Positions 16,851-25,538 of a stretch of DNA of 64,000 nt are shown one piece after another. The position numbers and the translations under genes are program-made. Under the pieces are notes generated by a model, which worked only from the letters and a program-made list of their open reading frames with translations, was not told the DNA's origin and searched no databases. The DNA is taken from NCBI RefSeq assembly GCF_014648435.1, contig NZ_BMRC01000006.1:434001-498000 (forward strand), written 5' to 3'. The first letter of the stretch is position 1, and each line of letters starts with the position of its first letter. This DNA is from Nonomuraea spiralis. GTDB lineage: Bacteria > Actinomycetota > Actinomycetes > Streptosporangiales > Streptosporangiaceae.

Positions 16851-17058
16851 CATAATGGTGATGGTCAAGAACACATGGTTGCTCGGTGGTTGCTCGCGTG
16901 TACGCGATGCAGCACAGCACCCGTCATCACGTCCCGACACGACGGTTGGGAGAATGCCGTCCACAGCGATAGAAAAGGTCACTCCGCGACGCTGAGCGAC
17001 ACTCAGGGAACCGACTCATAATCCGTGGGTCGTGGGTTCAAGCCCCACCCGCCCTACT
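16851..17058 (+). repeat. Repeated tRNA-scar element, copy C
   Basis: Collinear with 8712-8919: CATAAT at 16851, GGTTGCTCGGTGGTTGCTCG at 16877-16896, a diverged middle, then the tRNA 3' half at 17015-17058. The tRNA part differs from copies A and B by one base in the T-arm and has lost the final CCA, so it is probably the oldest scar. Confidence 0.6.
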
Positions 17059-17113
17059 CACCAACACCGCGTCCGACCTGGGCTTTCTCGGTTTCAGTCG
17101 GCCTCTGATCGCG

Positions 17114-17629
17114 TTGTTGATCATGCTTGGCTGCTCGGTGGTCGCTCTTGCGTACGGACCGTCGGCCCCCGGAGCGGCACCCGCAAACGGCAACTTGCCG
17201 CCGGCAACACCATCAGCCGCAGCACTGGCGGAGGCCAAAGCGGCCGAATCGGGACACCTCACCCTGGATGGCACCGTGATCCGCACCGACCGGATCAGCA
17301 CGCCCGGCCCCAACGGGGCTGACCTCTGGTGGAGCGGGAAATATGAACACCACGGCGGCAACATCCAGGTTCTGTCCGATCCCAGCGAGAACGTCAGCCC
17401 GGCCATCCGCACCCCGGCCAAGAAGCCCAAGAACGCCCAGCTCACCGATGAGCAGAAGGCATACGACCAGGTCATCCGCGGCGTTCATGCCATCGCCGAA
17501 CGGGCGAACTCCCTGCTCAAGACCACATGCAAAGCGTTGCGGCGAGCCAGTCTCGATCCCTGGCGGATCGGCGCGATCGTCGCCGCCGCGCTCGTCATCC
17601 TCCGTCTCGGGCACAGCAGGCACGCCTGA
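17114..17629 (+). pseudogene. Internally deleted DDE transposase
   Basis: The frame reads LTLDGTVIRTDRI (first catalytic region), ADLWWSGKYEHHGGNIQVLSDP, then jumps to YDQVIRGVHAIAERANSLLK and DPWRIGAIVAAALVILRLGHS, the C-terminus of a DDE_Tnp_4 transposase. The middle with the second aspartate is missing. The first 30 residues derive from the repeat GGCTGCTCGGTGGTCGCTC (17129) rather than from the transposase. A related C-terminal remnant lies at 19217-19294. Confidence 0.65.
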
Positions 17630-17651
17630 CCGTAGATCACTCTCCTCGGTG

Positions 17652-17677
17652 ATCCGTTACGCGGAAAGGCTCAATGG
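17652..17677 (+). repeat. IS end sequence, first copy
   Basis: Starts ATCCGTTACGCGGAAAGGCT and matches the sequence at 19298-19322 at roughly three of four positions. Both follow a transposase C-terminus of the same family, so they are taken as the same IS end. Confidence 0.5.
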
Positions 17678-17702
17678 CTCAGTGGCAGCGCCCTCGCCGG
17701 GA

Positions 17703-18410
17703 TCACATCGCAACTCGTACCCGGACGGAGGCCGCCGTCGGGGGAGGTGCCCCAAGCTCTTCGACGGGTATGTCGATGGCAGGCTGAGTGGTGAGACTCG
17801 CGCGTTCGATGCGATCGAGGCGGAACCACCGGATGGCCTCGCGGCGGTGGCAGCGCGCCAGGAGGAACCAGTGCCCGGCCGTGAACGCGAGCAACTGGGG
17901 GTCAACCCGGCGCGTTGTCTGCGCACCGTGACGATCGCGGTAGTGCAGCGAGAGGACCTTGCGCTCCTGAAGGGCATGTTCGATCGCGTTGCGTCGGCGC
18001 GAATCAGCCGCCTCGGTCGTGCTGTGGTCGAGCCAGATGCGCTCGGTCAAGTCGTCCGCGTACCGCCGCGCCTGCGGGTCCATCACCGCCAGCACCTTCA
18101 CCAGGGCGGCTCGGGCCTGCCTGTCGAATGGTTGTCCACGGTGTGCTGCGATCGCCGCAGCGAGCGCGGAGGCTTCGGCGGCGGTGAAGTTCACCGGCGG
18201 CAGGGTGGCGGCACGATCGACGACGTATCCGCCGATCCGGCCCGTGCGTGCCCAGACTGGGAAGCCGCCCTGCTGCAGAGCGGAGATGTCGCGCTTGACG
18301 GTGCGGACACTGATCTCGAATGCGGTGGCGAGCTGTTCGGCAGTGCGGCCTCGGGGACCGGCACGGCGGAGATCTTCGCGCATCGCGTAGAGCCGGTCGG
18401 TGCGGTTCAC
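17703..18410 (-). CDS. WYL-domain transcriptional regulator
   Basis: A 235-aa regulator. An N-terminal winged helix-turn-helix (RTAEQLATAFEISVRTVKRDI, about residues 22-42) is followed by a WYL ligand-sensing domain (LSLHYRDRHGAQTTRRVDPQLLAF...HWFLLARCHRREAIRWFRLDRI). I chose GTG at 18410, where the DNA-binding domain begins; the longer frame to 18482 would overlap the divergent gene. Only 49 bases separate it from the hydrolase gene at 18460, so it very probably controls that gene and itself. The pair sits between two IS ends. Confidence 0.85.
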   Translation of the reverse strand: MNRTDRLYAMREDLRRAGPRGRTAEQLATAFEISVRTVKRDISALQQGGFPVWARTGRIGGYVVDRAATLPPVNFTAAEASALAAAIAAHRGQPFDRQARAALVKVLAVMDPQARRYADDLTERIWLDHSTTEAADSRRRNAIEHALQERKVLSLHYRDRHGAQTTRRVDPQLLAFTAGHWFLLARCHRREAIRWFRLDRIERASLTTQPAIDIPVEELGAPPPTAASVRVRVAM

Positions 18411-18459
18411 GCATAAATGGTGCCATAACGGTGACATCCAGCGTCTCCAGAATCGGAGC

Positions 18460-19152
18460 ATGACACAGACGCGAGAACCCATCCTGTTGTTGAGCGGTGC
18501 CGGTCTTCCCGTCTGGATCTGGGATCAGGTGCGCGAAGAACTCGCCGCATCGCACCCGACGGTGGTCGCTGAGCGACCGCGTCATGATCGCGCTTCGCTC
18601 ACGGAATACGCCGCCGCGGCACTGGATTCGGCACCGTGGGAGCGATTCGCGATTGTCGCGCACTCCAGTGGCGGGCCTGTCGCAGCGGAAATCGTCACCC
18701 TCGCACCTGACCGGGTGGGCGCGTTCCTGGCGGTCACGGCCGTCGTGCCGAAACCGGGACGCAGCTTCGTCACGTCGATGCCGTTGCCGAACCGGCTCGT
18801 GCTGAGCCTGGTGATGCGGCTGGCCGGCACCCGACCGCCCGATGCCGCTATCCGGCGAGGCGTGGCCGGCCGGGTCGACACGGAGACGGCCGATCGCATC
18901 GTGACGGAGTTCAAGCCCGAGTCTGTGCGTCTCTACCGGGACGCGCCGCAAGGCGGCGGTTTTCCCGAACGCCGAGGCTACCTCTCCACCAGCCAAGACG
19001 CTGCGCTCCCGATCGGGCTGCAACAGCGATTCGCGCGCAACCTCGACACGAGCTGGAATGAATCCCTCGACAGCGGACACCTACCCATGCTCGAAGCACC
19101 CGCCGCTCTCGCCCGGCGCATCGAGAACTTTCTCGCCAGAAGACCCGGTTGA
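18460..19152 (+). CDS. Alpha/beta-hydrolase
   Basis: A 230-aa alpha/beta-hydrolase. The oxyanion-region segment LLLSGAGLPVWIWDQV is near the start. The nucleophile elbow is AHSSGGPVA (about residue 69), and the catalytic histidine is in LDSGHLPMLEAPAALA near the C-terminus. There is no signal peptide, so it is cytoplasmic. The ATG at 18460 has GGAG close upstream. It diverges from a WYL regulator. The substrate cannot be read from sequence; the closest resemblance is to esterase- or haloperoxidase-type hydrolases. Confidence 0.8.
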   Translation: MTQTREPILLLSGAGLPVWIWDQVREELAASHPTVVAERPRHDRASLTEYAAAALDSAPWERFAIVAHSSGGPVAAEIVTLAPDRVGAFLAVTAVVPKPGRSFVTSMPLPNRLVLSLVMRLAGTRPPDAAIRRGVAGRVDTETADRIVTEFKPESVRLYRDAPQGGGFPERRGYLSTSQDAALPIGLQQRFARNLDTSWNESLDSGHLPMLEAPAALARRIENFLARRPG

Positions 19153-19216
19153 CCAAGAGCCCGGACAACGCTGGGCCGATCATGACACCTGGGTCTGGAC
19201 CGGCCTGAACCCATGA

Positions 19217-19294
19217 GGCATCGGAAAGATCGTCGCCGCGGCTCTCGGGCTCCTACACTTCGACCACACCGCACAACATGACAACGTTCAGTAA
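19217..19294 (+). pseudogene. Transposase C-terminal remnant
   Basis: Reads GIGKIVAAALGLLHFDHTAQ to a stop at 19294, alike to WRIGAIVAAALVILRLGH at the end of the remnant at 17114-17629. It is followed at once by the IS end at 19298. Confidence 0.55.
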
Positions 19295-19297
19295 CTA

Positions 19298-19322
19298 ATC
19301 CGTTGCGCGGAATGACTCATTG
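19298..19322 (+). repeat. IS end sequence, second copy, abutting the xylanase gene
   Basis: ATCCGTTGCGCGGAATGACTC, alike to 17652-17677. It ends 12 bases before the xylanase start codon, so the native upstream region of that gene has been replaced. Confidence 0.5.
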
Positions 19323-19333
19323 CGAAAGAAGAG

Positions 19334-20797
19334 ATGAAACTATCCCTTTTGTCCCTCGTCGGTACGGGCGCCGTTCTGCTCGGCGTCGTGGCGACGGCCG
19401 TCATCCCCGCCTCCGCCGCCGCCGAGGAGACCCTGCGTACCGTGGCGGCGGCCCGAAACCTGCGCATCGGGGCGGCCGTCAACGACCGCGCCCTGGAGAC
19501 CGACAACGGCTACCGCGACAAGCTCAAGTACGAGTTCAACAGCGTGACCCCTGAGAACGCCATGAAATGGGTGAACGTGGAGCCCGAACCCGGCGTGTAC
19601 ACCTGGGCCAGGGCGGACGCCATCGTCTCCTTCGCCCAAGAGAACAAGCAGATGGTCCGCGGCCACACCCTGGTCTGGCACGGCGGTCTGCCCACCTGGG
19701 TCAGCAACGGCTCACTCAGCGACCAGGAACTGCGCGCCGCGCTCCAGCGGCACATCCAGACCACCGTCAAGCGTTACGCCGGCCGGGTCGCCGTATGGGA
19801 CGTCGTCAACGAGGTCCTCGCCGAGGACGGCACCCTCAGGCAATCCATCTGGCTCAAGCGCCTGGGCCCCGGCTACATCGCCGACGCCTTCCGGTGGGCC
19901 AGGGCCGCCGACCCCTCCGCCAAGCTGTACATCAACGACTTCGGCGCCGAGTGGAGCACCCCCAAGCGGGCCGGCCTCTACAACCTCGTACGCGACCTGC
20001 GGGCCCAGGGCGTGCCGATCGACGGCGTCGGCTTCCAGACCCACTCCCTGATCCAGGACCCGATGCCCGACACGACGCCGCTGACGCAGCTCAAGAGCAC
20101 TCTGCAGTTGTTCGCCGGGCTGGGCGTCGACGTGGCCGTCACCGAGCTGGACGTCCGGCTCAAGCTGCCGGTGGACGAGGGCAAGCTGGCCGCCCAGGGC
20201 GAGGTCTATCGCCGGGCCGCCGGGGCGTGCCTCGCTGTCGCCCGCTGCGTGTCGCTGACCATGTGGAGCCTCACCGACAAGTACTCGTGGGTGCCGTCCG
20301 GGGTTCCCGGCTGGGGTGCGGCCCACCCTCTGGACGAGAAGCTGGGCAAGAAGCCCGCCTACCTCCAGCTGCGGTCCGGACTGACGGACCGGGACTTCAC
20401 CTCGAACGCCGTCGCGAGCCACTCCGGCAAGTGCCTGTCCTTCTCTGGCACGCAGGCCGTCCAGGCGGTGTGCGGGGCGGACCAGCGGCTGCTGTTCCGC
20501 CGCGTGGCGACGAAGACCTACCAGATCTCCGACCCGTCCGGAGACCAGTGCCTCAAGGTGGGGACCCCGAGGGCGGGGATCCAGAACACCCTGACCCGCG
20601 CCCGGTGCGCGCCCGGGATCACCGACTACCAGTTCGAGCTGCGTCCGTCGGGGGACGGGCAGCAGCTCGTGTCCCTCAGCAACTCCAGATGCGTCGCCGC
20701 CAAGGACCAGAGCACCGCCGCGGGAGCCGTCCTTGAACTGGTGCCGTGCTCGGGCACACCGGTCTGGCAGCTGGCCGACATGCCGGGACACCCGTAG
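19334..20797 (+). CDS. Secreted GH10 endo-1,4-beta-xylanase with ricin-type lectin domain
   Basis: A 487-aa secreted enzyme that cleaves internal beta-1,4 links in xylan. Residues 1-30 are a signal peptide ending ASAAA. The GH10 domain spans about 35-350: the general acid/base is E160 in WDVVNEVL and the nucleophile E271 in VAVTELDVR, with the substrate-site segments NAMKWVNVEP and GHTLVWHGGLP. Residues 360-483 form a ricin/CBM13-type beta-trefoil with paired cysteines (GKCLSF, DQCLKV, SRCVAA). The ribosome site AAGAAGAG precedes the ATG. An IS end lies directly upstream, so expression is probably altered. Confidence 0.93.
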   Translation: MKLSLLSLVGTGAVLLGVVATAVIPASAAAEETLRTVAAARNLRIGAAVNDRALETDNGYRDKLKYEFNSVTPENAMKWVNVEPEPGVYTWARADAIVSFAQENKQMVRGHTLVWHGGLPTWVSNGSLSDQELRAALQRHIQTTVKRYAGRVAVWDVVNEVLAEDGTLRQSIWLKRLGPGYIADAFRWARAADPSAKLYINDFGAEWSTPKRAGLYNLVRDLRAQGVPIDGVGFQTHSLIQDPMPDTTPLTQLKSTLQLFAGLGVDVAVTELDVRLKLPVDEGKLAAQGEVYRRAAGACLAVARCVSLTMWSLTDKYSWVPSGVPGWGAAHPLDEKLGKKPAYLQLRSGLTDRDFTSNAVASHSGKCLSFSGTQAVQAVCGADQRLLFRRVATKTYQISDPSGDQCLKVGTPRAGIQNTLTRARCAPGITDYQFELRPSGDGQQLVSLSNSRCVAAKDQSTAAGAVLELVPCSGTPVWQLADMPGHP

Positions 20798-20901
20798 CCG
20801 ACCGGCCGCCTCGACTCCACCACACGGCAGGCCGCGGCCTCCAGGGGCGCGGCCCAGGGGCAGTTCGCAGCTCCGGCCGGGTCAGCCACTCCCGCTACAC
20901 C

Positions 20902-20957
20902 GGCGGGAGGTGCGGAACCCGCCGGAGCGCTCCAGGAGAAAGGCCGGCCTGGCCGCT
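20902..20957 (-). pseudogene. Remnant of a paralogue of the gene at 28343-28804
   Basis: These 56 bases match 28363-28418, the 3' end of a hypothetical gene, at about 49 positions, and encode the same LLERS.GFRTSR residues on the minus strand. No other part of that gene is found here. No other gene is seen between 20798 and 21016. Confidence 0.4.
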
Positions 20958-21016
20958 GCGAGAGGCATCGGCGCCGAGTCTGTCGTGATCCATGGTCGAT
21001 GTCTCATCGCGGACTC

Positions 21017-21721
21017 TCACGCGCCGGCCGGGGAGTCAGATGACGGATCTCCGCGGAGATCGTGGGCCGTGATCCGGTACCCCACCCCGGGCGTGGTGGT
21101 GATGGCCGAGGGCTCGCCGAGTTTGCGGCGGAGGCGGCCGATGGTGACCGTGACGGTGTTGGTCAGGGGGTTGGCGTGCTCGTCCCACACCTGTTCGAGC
21201 AGGTCCTCGGCGCTGAGGAACGCGGGAGCGGCGCGGAGGAGGGCTTCGAGCAGGGCGAACTCCTTGACCGACAGATCCAGGTGGCGGCCGTCGCGGGTGA
21301 CGGTACGACGCAGCGGGTCGAGCTCGATGCCGGCCGCGCGCAGCGTGCGGGGCCGGGCGGCAGGCTGGCGGCGGGCCAGAGAGCGGATGCGCAGCACCAG
21401 CTCGGGGAAGTGGAAGGGCTTGGCCAGGTAGTCGTCGGCGCCCATGGTCAGGCCGGTGACGCGGTCGACGGGCGCGTCGGCTGCGGTCAGCATCAGGACC
21501 ATGACGCGGTCGTCCCGTTGAGTGATCATCTGGCAGAGGGTGTCGCCGTGGATGCCCGGCAGGTCGCGGTCGAGGACGACCACGTCGTAGGCGTTGAGGT
21601 CCAGCTTGGCGGCGGCCTCCAGGCCGTCGTGGGCCACGTCCACGGCCATGCCCTGATCGCTCAGACCTTCGACGAGCACGGCGGCCAGGGAGCGGGCGTC
21701 CTCCACCACGAGCACCCTCAT
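21017..21721 (-). CDS. OmpR-family response regulator
   Basis: A 234-aa response regulator. The receiver domain (1-115) has the acidic pocket VVEDAR, phosphoacceptor D51 in VVLDRDLPG, the conserved T in MLTAAD and K in YLAKPF. A winged-helix DNA-binding domain (about 140-225) has LSVKEFALLEALLRA and TVTVTIGRLRRKLG. The ATG at 21721 overlaps the stop of the upstream histidine-kinase gene by four bases and has GGAGG upstream. The ABC exporter operon starts divergently from the kinase gene and is its likely target. Confidence 0.92.
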   Translation of the reverse strand: MRVLVVEDARSLAAVLVEGLSDQGMAVDVAHDGLEAAAKLDLNAYDVVVLDRDLPGIHGDTLCQMITQRDDRVMVLMLTAADAPVDRVTGLTMGADDYLAKPFHFPELVLRIRSLARRQPAARPRTLRAAGIELDPLRRTVTRDGRHLDLSVKEFALLEALLRAAPAFLSAEDLLEQVWDEHANPLTNTVTVTIGRLRRKLGEPSAITTTPGVGYRITAHDLRGDPSSDSPAGA

Positions 21722-22905
21722 GCCGCGACCTCCGCCGGCACGGCCGCCGCCGGCAGCGAGATGGCGACGCGGAGACCGCCTTCTGGCCGGGCCCGCAGGT
21801 CGAGGGTCCCGCCGTGTGCGGCGGCGATGGTCGCGACGATCGAAAGGCCGAGCCCGGAGCCGTTGCCGGAGTGGGTACGGTCGGCGCCGAGTCGCTGGAA
21901 GGGCTGAGCCAGCCGGTCGACCTGATGCTGGTCGAGGAGGCGTCCGCCGGTCTCGACGACGAGCTGAGCTGTTGTGCCGTCGGTGGTGGCGGCGAGGCGG
22001 ATCCAGCCGCCTTCGTGGTTGTGGGTGATCGCGTTGTCGATGACGTTGTCGATCATTCGGGTGAGGAGTGTGCCGTTTCCCTGCGTCCACGCGCTGTCGT
22101 CGACGACGCCCGCGGAGTGGACGGTGAGGTTGCCGGCGGTGATGTCGGCGGCCCGGGCGTCCAGGGCGTCGGTCGCCAGATGGCGGAGCGAGAGCGTCGT
22201 GCGGTCGGTCAGGGCGACGTGCTGGGTGCGGGCGAGCATGAGGAAACCTTCGAGCAGCCGGTCGACCTGGTCGAGCTCGGTGCGGAGCCGGTCGGCCAGC
22301 GCGGCGGTCTGCACCGGTACGGGCTCCGGCTTGGCCAGAGCCACGTCCAGGGACGCGCGCATGGTGGCCAGCGGGGTGCGGAGTTCGTGGGAGGCGTTGG
22401 CGACGAACCGGCGTTGTGCGGCGAATGAGTTCTCCAGTCGTTCCAGCAGTTCGTCGATGGTGTCGGCGAGATCTTTGACCTCGTCGGCCGGGCCCTGGGC
22501 GGCCAGCCGCTCGTGCAGGTTGTCGGCGGAGATCCGGCGGGTGGCCGCGGTGATCATCCGTAGGGGGCGCAGCACCCGGCCGGCGATGAGGCGGCCCAGG
22601 ACGAGCGACAACACGGCCATGACCGCGAGTGCCAGCGCCGAGCCGATCAGGAGCTGGCGTGCCTGAGCCGCGTGGGTATCCGACAGCTGAGCCTGGAGCC
22701 ATGCGATGCGATCGGTGGCGGCGGCGAGCGTGGCCGGCTCGACCGGCAGGGCCTCAGGGGGCGCCGACCGGCTGACTCGCGTCCCTCCGAGGCCCACAAG
22801 ATTGGTGATGGCCAGCAGCCCGACGGCGGACAGCAGGAACATGGCACCGTACAGGAGGGTGAGGCGCAGTCGTACGGTATGCGCCGGTCGTCGCCACTTT
22901 CGCAT
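21718..22905 (-). CDS. Sensor histidine kinase
   Basis: A 395-aa membrane kinase: helices near 15-38 and 88-110 flank a short extracellular loop of about 50 residues. A HAMP linker follows, then the H-box RRFVANASHELRTP (phosphorylated H173), the N-box NVIDNAITHN, and G-box GNGSGLGLSIVATIAAAHGG. Small sensor loops like this often sense membrane or antibiotic stress. The ATG at 22905 begins the membrane-associated part; the longer frame to 23001 would run across the divergent promoter. It is encoded just upstream of its response regulator and divergently from an ABC exporter. Confidence 0.9.
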   Translation of the reverse strand: MRKWRRPAHTVRLRLTLLYGAMFLLSAVGLLAITNLVGLGGTRVSRSAPPEALPVEPATLAAATDRIAWLQAQLSDTHAAQARQLLIGSALALAVMAVLSLVLGRLIAGRVLRPLRMITAATRRISADNLHERLAAQGPADEVKDLADTIDELLERLENSFAAQRRFVANASHELRTPLATMRASLDVALAKPEPVPVQTAALADRLRTELDQVDRLLEGFLMLARTQHVALTDRTTLSLRHLATDALDARAADITAGNLTVHSAGVVDDSAWTQGNGTLLTRMIDNVIDNAITHNHEGGWIRLAATTDGTTAQLVVETGGRLLDQHQVDRLAQPFQRLGADRTHSGNGSGLGLSIVATIAAAHGGTLDLRARPEGGLRVAISLPAAAVPAEVAA

Positions 22906-22939
22906 GGGTCCAGGATGCCGTGCCGGACCTAACAGCGAT

Positions 22940-22968
22940 GTGACAGCCTCGGTTCGGCCCGTGTTAGA
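22940..22968 (+). promoter_or_regulatory. Possible promoter of the ABC exporter operon
   Basis: GTGACA (22940-22945) and GTTAGA (22963-22968) are separated by 17 bases. An inverted repeat CTAACA (22929-22934) with TGTTAG (22962-22967) brackets the site and could bind the neighbouring response regulator. The ABC gene ATG is at 22992. Confidence 0.35.
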
Positions 22969-22991
22969 GCCGGGTCCGTACAACCGATCGC

Positions 22992-23909
22992 ATGCGAGCA
23001 ACCATCGAAGTCAGCGGGCTGCGCAAACGATTCGGCCCGACCCTGGCGCTGGACGGCATGTCGTTCACCGTGCTGCCCGGCCAGGTCACCGGGTTCGTCG
23101 GCCCCAACGGGGCGGGCAAGTCCACCACGATGCGGGTGATCCTCGGCTTGGACGCGGCCGACGAGGGCCACGCGCTGATCGGCGGACGGCCGTACGCCAG
23201 CCTGCGCAACCCGCTCACCCACGTCGGCGCGCTGCTGGACGCCGGGGCTCTGCAGCCGAGCCGCACCGCGCGCAACCACCTGCTGTGGCTGGCCCACTCC
23301 CAGGGCCTGGACGGCAGGCGGGTCGATGAGGTGCTCCAACAGGTGGGGATGCGGTCCGCCGCCCGGCGCAAGGCGGGCGGCTTCTCGCTGGGCATGCGCC
23401 AGCGGCTCGGCATCGCGGCCGCGCTGCTCGGGGACCCGCCGGTGCTCATGCTGGACGAACCGGTCAACGGCCTTGATCCCGAAGGCATCGTGTGGATGCG
23501 CGGCTTCCTCCGGTCGCTGGCCGGCGAAGGGCGGGCTGTGCTGGTGTCCAGCCATCTGATGAGCGAACTGGAGGACACCGCCGACCATCTCGTGGTGGTG
23601 GGCAAGGGCCGTGTCGTCGCCGACACCAGCGTGGCCGATCTCATCACGACCGCCTCCCGCGGCCGGGTCACGCTGCGGACGGCGGCGAGCTCGGCGGCGA
23701 TGTCGGCGCTGGGCCACGCCGGCGCCACGACGGCCGTCACCGATCGCGACACGATCGTCGTCTCAGGGCTGCCGCCGGAGCACATCGTGGCCGTACTCAA
23801 CGCCAATGAGGTGCCGTTCTCCGAGGTGGCGACGCACCGGGTGACGCTGGAGCAGGCCTACATGGACCTCACCGCCGACGCCGTCGAATACCGGGGAGCG
23901 GCACGATGA
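22992..23909 (+). CDS. ABC exporter ATP-binding protein
   Basis: A 305-aa ATPase of the drug/antibiotic exporter class (DRA/CcmA type). Walker A is GPNGAGKST (37-45), the signature is FSLGMRQRLGIAAAL, Walker B is VLMLDEPVNGLDP, and the switch histidine is in LVSSHLMSELE. About 90 extra C-terminal residues are typical for this class. Its stop overlaps the start of the first permease gene (ATGA). No strong ribosome site precedes the ATG, 23 bases after a possible -10. It is divergent from a two-component system, the usual arrangement of antimicrobial-peptide-type exporters. Confidence 0.9.
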   Translation: MRATIEVSGLRKRFGPTLALDGMSFTVLPGQVTGFVGPNGAGKSTTMRVILGLDAADEGHALIGGRPYASLRNPLTHVGALLDAGALQPSRTARNHLLWLAHSQGLDGRRVDEVLQQVGMRSAARRKAGGFSLGMRQRLGIAAALLGDPPVLMLDEPVNGLDPEGIVWMRGFLRSLAGEGRAVLVSSHLMSELEDTADHLVVVGKGRVVADTSVADLITTASRGRVTLRTAASSAAMSALGHAGATTAVTDRDTIVVSGLPPEHIVAVLNANEVPFSEVATHRVTLEQAYMDLTADAVEYRGAAR

Positions 23910-25495
23910 GCACCATTTCACCCCGCTCCTCACCCCGCTCCTCACCCCGCCCGGAACCGCAGGCCGGGCGCGGGGGGTTCGGGCGGTTGCTGCGCGCCGA
24001 GTGGACCAAGTTCAGGACGGTGCGCGGCTGGGTGGTCGCCCTGACGGCAGCGGCGCTGGTCACCGTGCTGCTCGGGTTGTTGTCGGCGTCCAGCAACCAC
24101 GCCTCGTGCGGCGCCGGTCCGGTCGAGGTCGCCTGTCCACCGCCTCCGACGGGGCCGGACGGCGAAGCGGTGGACGACAAGTTCTACTTCGTGCATCGGC
24201 CGCTGGCCGGGGACGGCGGCATCACCGTCCGCCTCACCTCCATGACCGGCAAGATCCGTAAGCCCGACGTCACCCCAGGGGTGCGGAACGAGGTTGCCGG
24301 GCTCGTGCCGTGGGCGAAGGCCGGAGTCATGATCAAGGAGAGCACCGAGCAGGGCTCCGCGTACGCGGCGGTGATGATGACCGGCGCGCACGGGGTGCGG
24401 ATGCAGCACAACTTCACCCGCGACATGGCCGGCCGGCCGGGCGGCGTCTCCCCGCGATCGCCGCGCTGGCTGCGGCTGACCCGCGCCGGCGACACCCTCA
24501 CCGGGTACGAGTCCGCCGACGGCACGCACTGGACCGAGATCGGCACCGCAGCCCTGGCCGGGCTACCGGCGACCGTCCAGATCGGGTTGTTCGCGACCTC
24601 CCCCGGGGATCTGACGGTCACACAAGGGGATCTCGGCGGGTCCGTCGCGGCGGCCCGCTTCACCGAAGCAACCGGCGAGTTCGACCAGGTCGAGCTGCAG
24701 GGCAACGCGTCCGGCGCATGGCGCAACGACGACATCGGCGTCACCGTCGCGCCCGACGGGGCCGAGCACCACCCGGGCCGCGCCGGCCGGTCCGGCGGCA
24801 CCTTCTCGGTCACCGGCGTCGGCGACATCGCGCCGGCCATCGAGGGCCCGACCCCCGAACGTCCCCTCAGCAGCGCGCTGACCGGGCTGATCCTGGTGAT
24901 CGTGGTGGCGGTCATGTTCATCACCGCCGAGTACCGGCACGGCCTGATCCGCATCACCCTGCTGGCCGGCCCGCGGCGCGGCCGGACGCTGGCGGCCAAG
25001 GCGCTGGCGCTCGGCCTGGTCACCTTCGCCGCCGCCCTGCCCGCCACCGCGATCACCTTCACCGTGGGCGGGCGGATCCTGCGCGACAACGGCAACGCCG
25101 TACTCCCGGTGTCCGGGCTCACCCAGGTGCGCATCGTGGTCGGCATGGCGGCGCTGTTCGCGCTGGCCGCCGTGCTCGCCCTCGCCCTCGGCGCGCTGCT
25201 GCGGCGCAGTGTCGCGGCGGTCATCACCGCCATCGCGGTGATCGTGGTCCCGCACGTCCTCGCCACCACCTCGGTCCTGCCCGACAGCGCGGCGCAGTGG
25301 CTGCTGCGCCTCACCCCGGCGGCCGGCTTCGCCACGCAGCAGAGCATCCCGCAGTACGGGCACGTGCTCGGCCATTACGCGCCCATCGCCGGGTTCTATC
25401 CGCTGCCGCCGTGGGCCGGTCTGGCCGTGCTGGCCGGATATACCGCGCTCGCCCTCGGCTTGGCCGTCCTTCGACTCCGCCGGAGGGACGCATGA
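23906..25495 (+). CDS. ABC permease with large extracellular beta-sandwich insertion
   Basis: A 529-aa ABC-2-type permease. After a serine/proline-rich start comes LLRAEWTKFRTVRGWVVALTAAALV (first helix, about 45-65). About 250 extracellular residues follow before the remaining five helices (LSSALTGLILVIVVAVMFITAEYRHGLIRITLL onward). The inserted part contains GLVPWAKAGVMIKESTEQGS, AAVMMTGAHGVRMQ and ADGTHWTEIG, the pattern of a DUF1349/concanavalin-like beta sandwich found in secreted carbohydrate-active proteins. Ordinary permeases of this class have only a short loop there. Confidence 0.85.
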   Translation: MSTISPRSSPRSSPRPEPQAGRGGFGRLLRAEWTKFRTVRGWVVALTAAALVTVLLGLLSASSNHASCGAGPVEVACPPPPTGPDGEAVDDKFYFVHRPLAGDGGITVRLTSMTGKIRKPDVTPGVRNEVAGLVPWAKAGVMIKESTEQGSAYAAVMMTGAHGVRMQHNFTRDMAGRPGGVSPRSPRWLRLTRAGDTLTGYESADGTHWTEIGTAALAGLPATVQIGLFATSPGDLTVTQGDLGGSVAAARFTEATGEFDQVELQGNASGAWRNDDIGVTVAPDGAEHHPGRAGRSGGTFSVTGVGDIAPAIEGPTPERPLSSALTGLILVIVVAVMFITAEYRHGLIRITLLAGPRRGRTLAAKALALGLVTFAAALPATAITFTVGGRILRDNGNAVLPVSGLTQVRIVVGMAALFALAAVLALALGALLRRSVAAVITAIAVIVVPHVLATTSVLPDSAAQWLLRLTPAAGFATQQSIPQYGHVLGHYAPIAGFYPLPPWAGLAVLAGYTALALGLAVLRLRRRDA

Positions 25496-25538
25496 GACAT
25501 CCCCATCGGGACCTCTTCCGGTGCCGCGGGAGAAGCGC

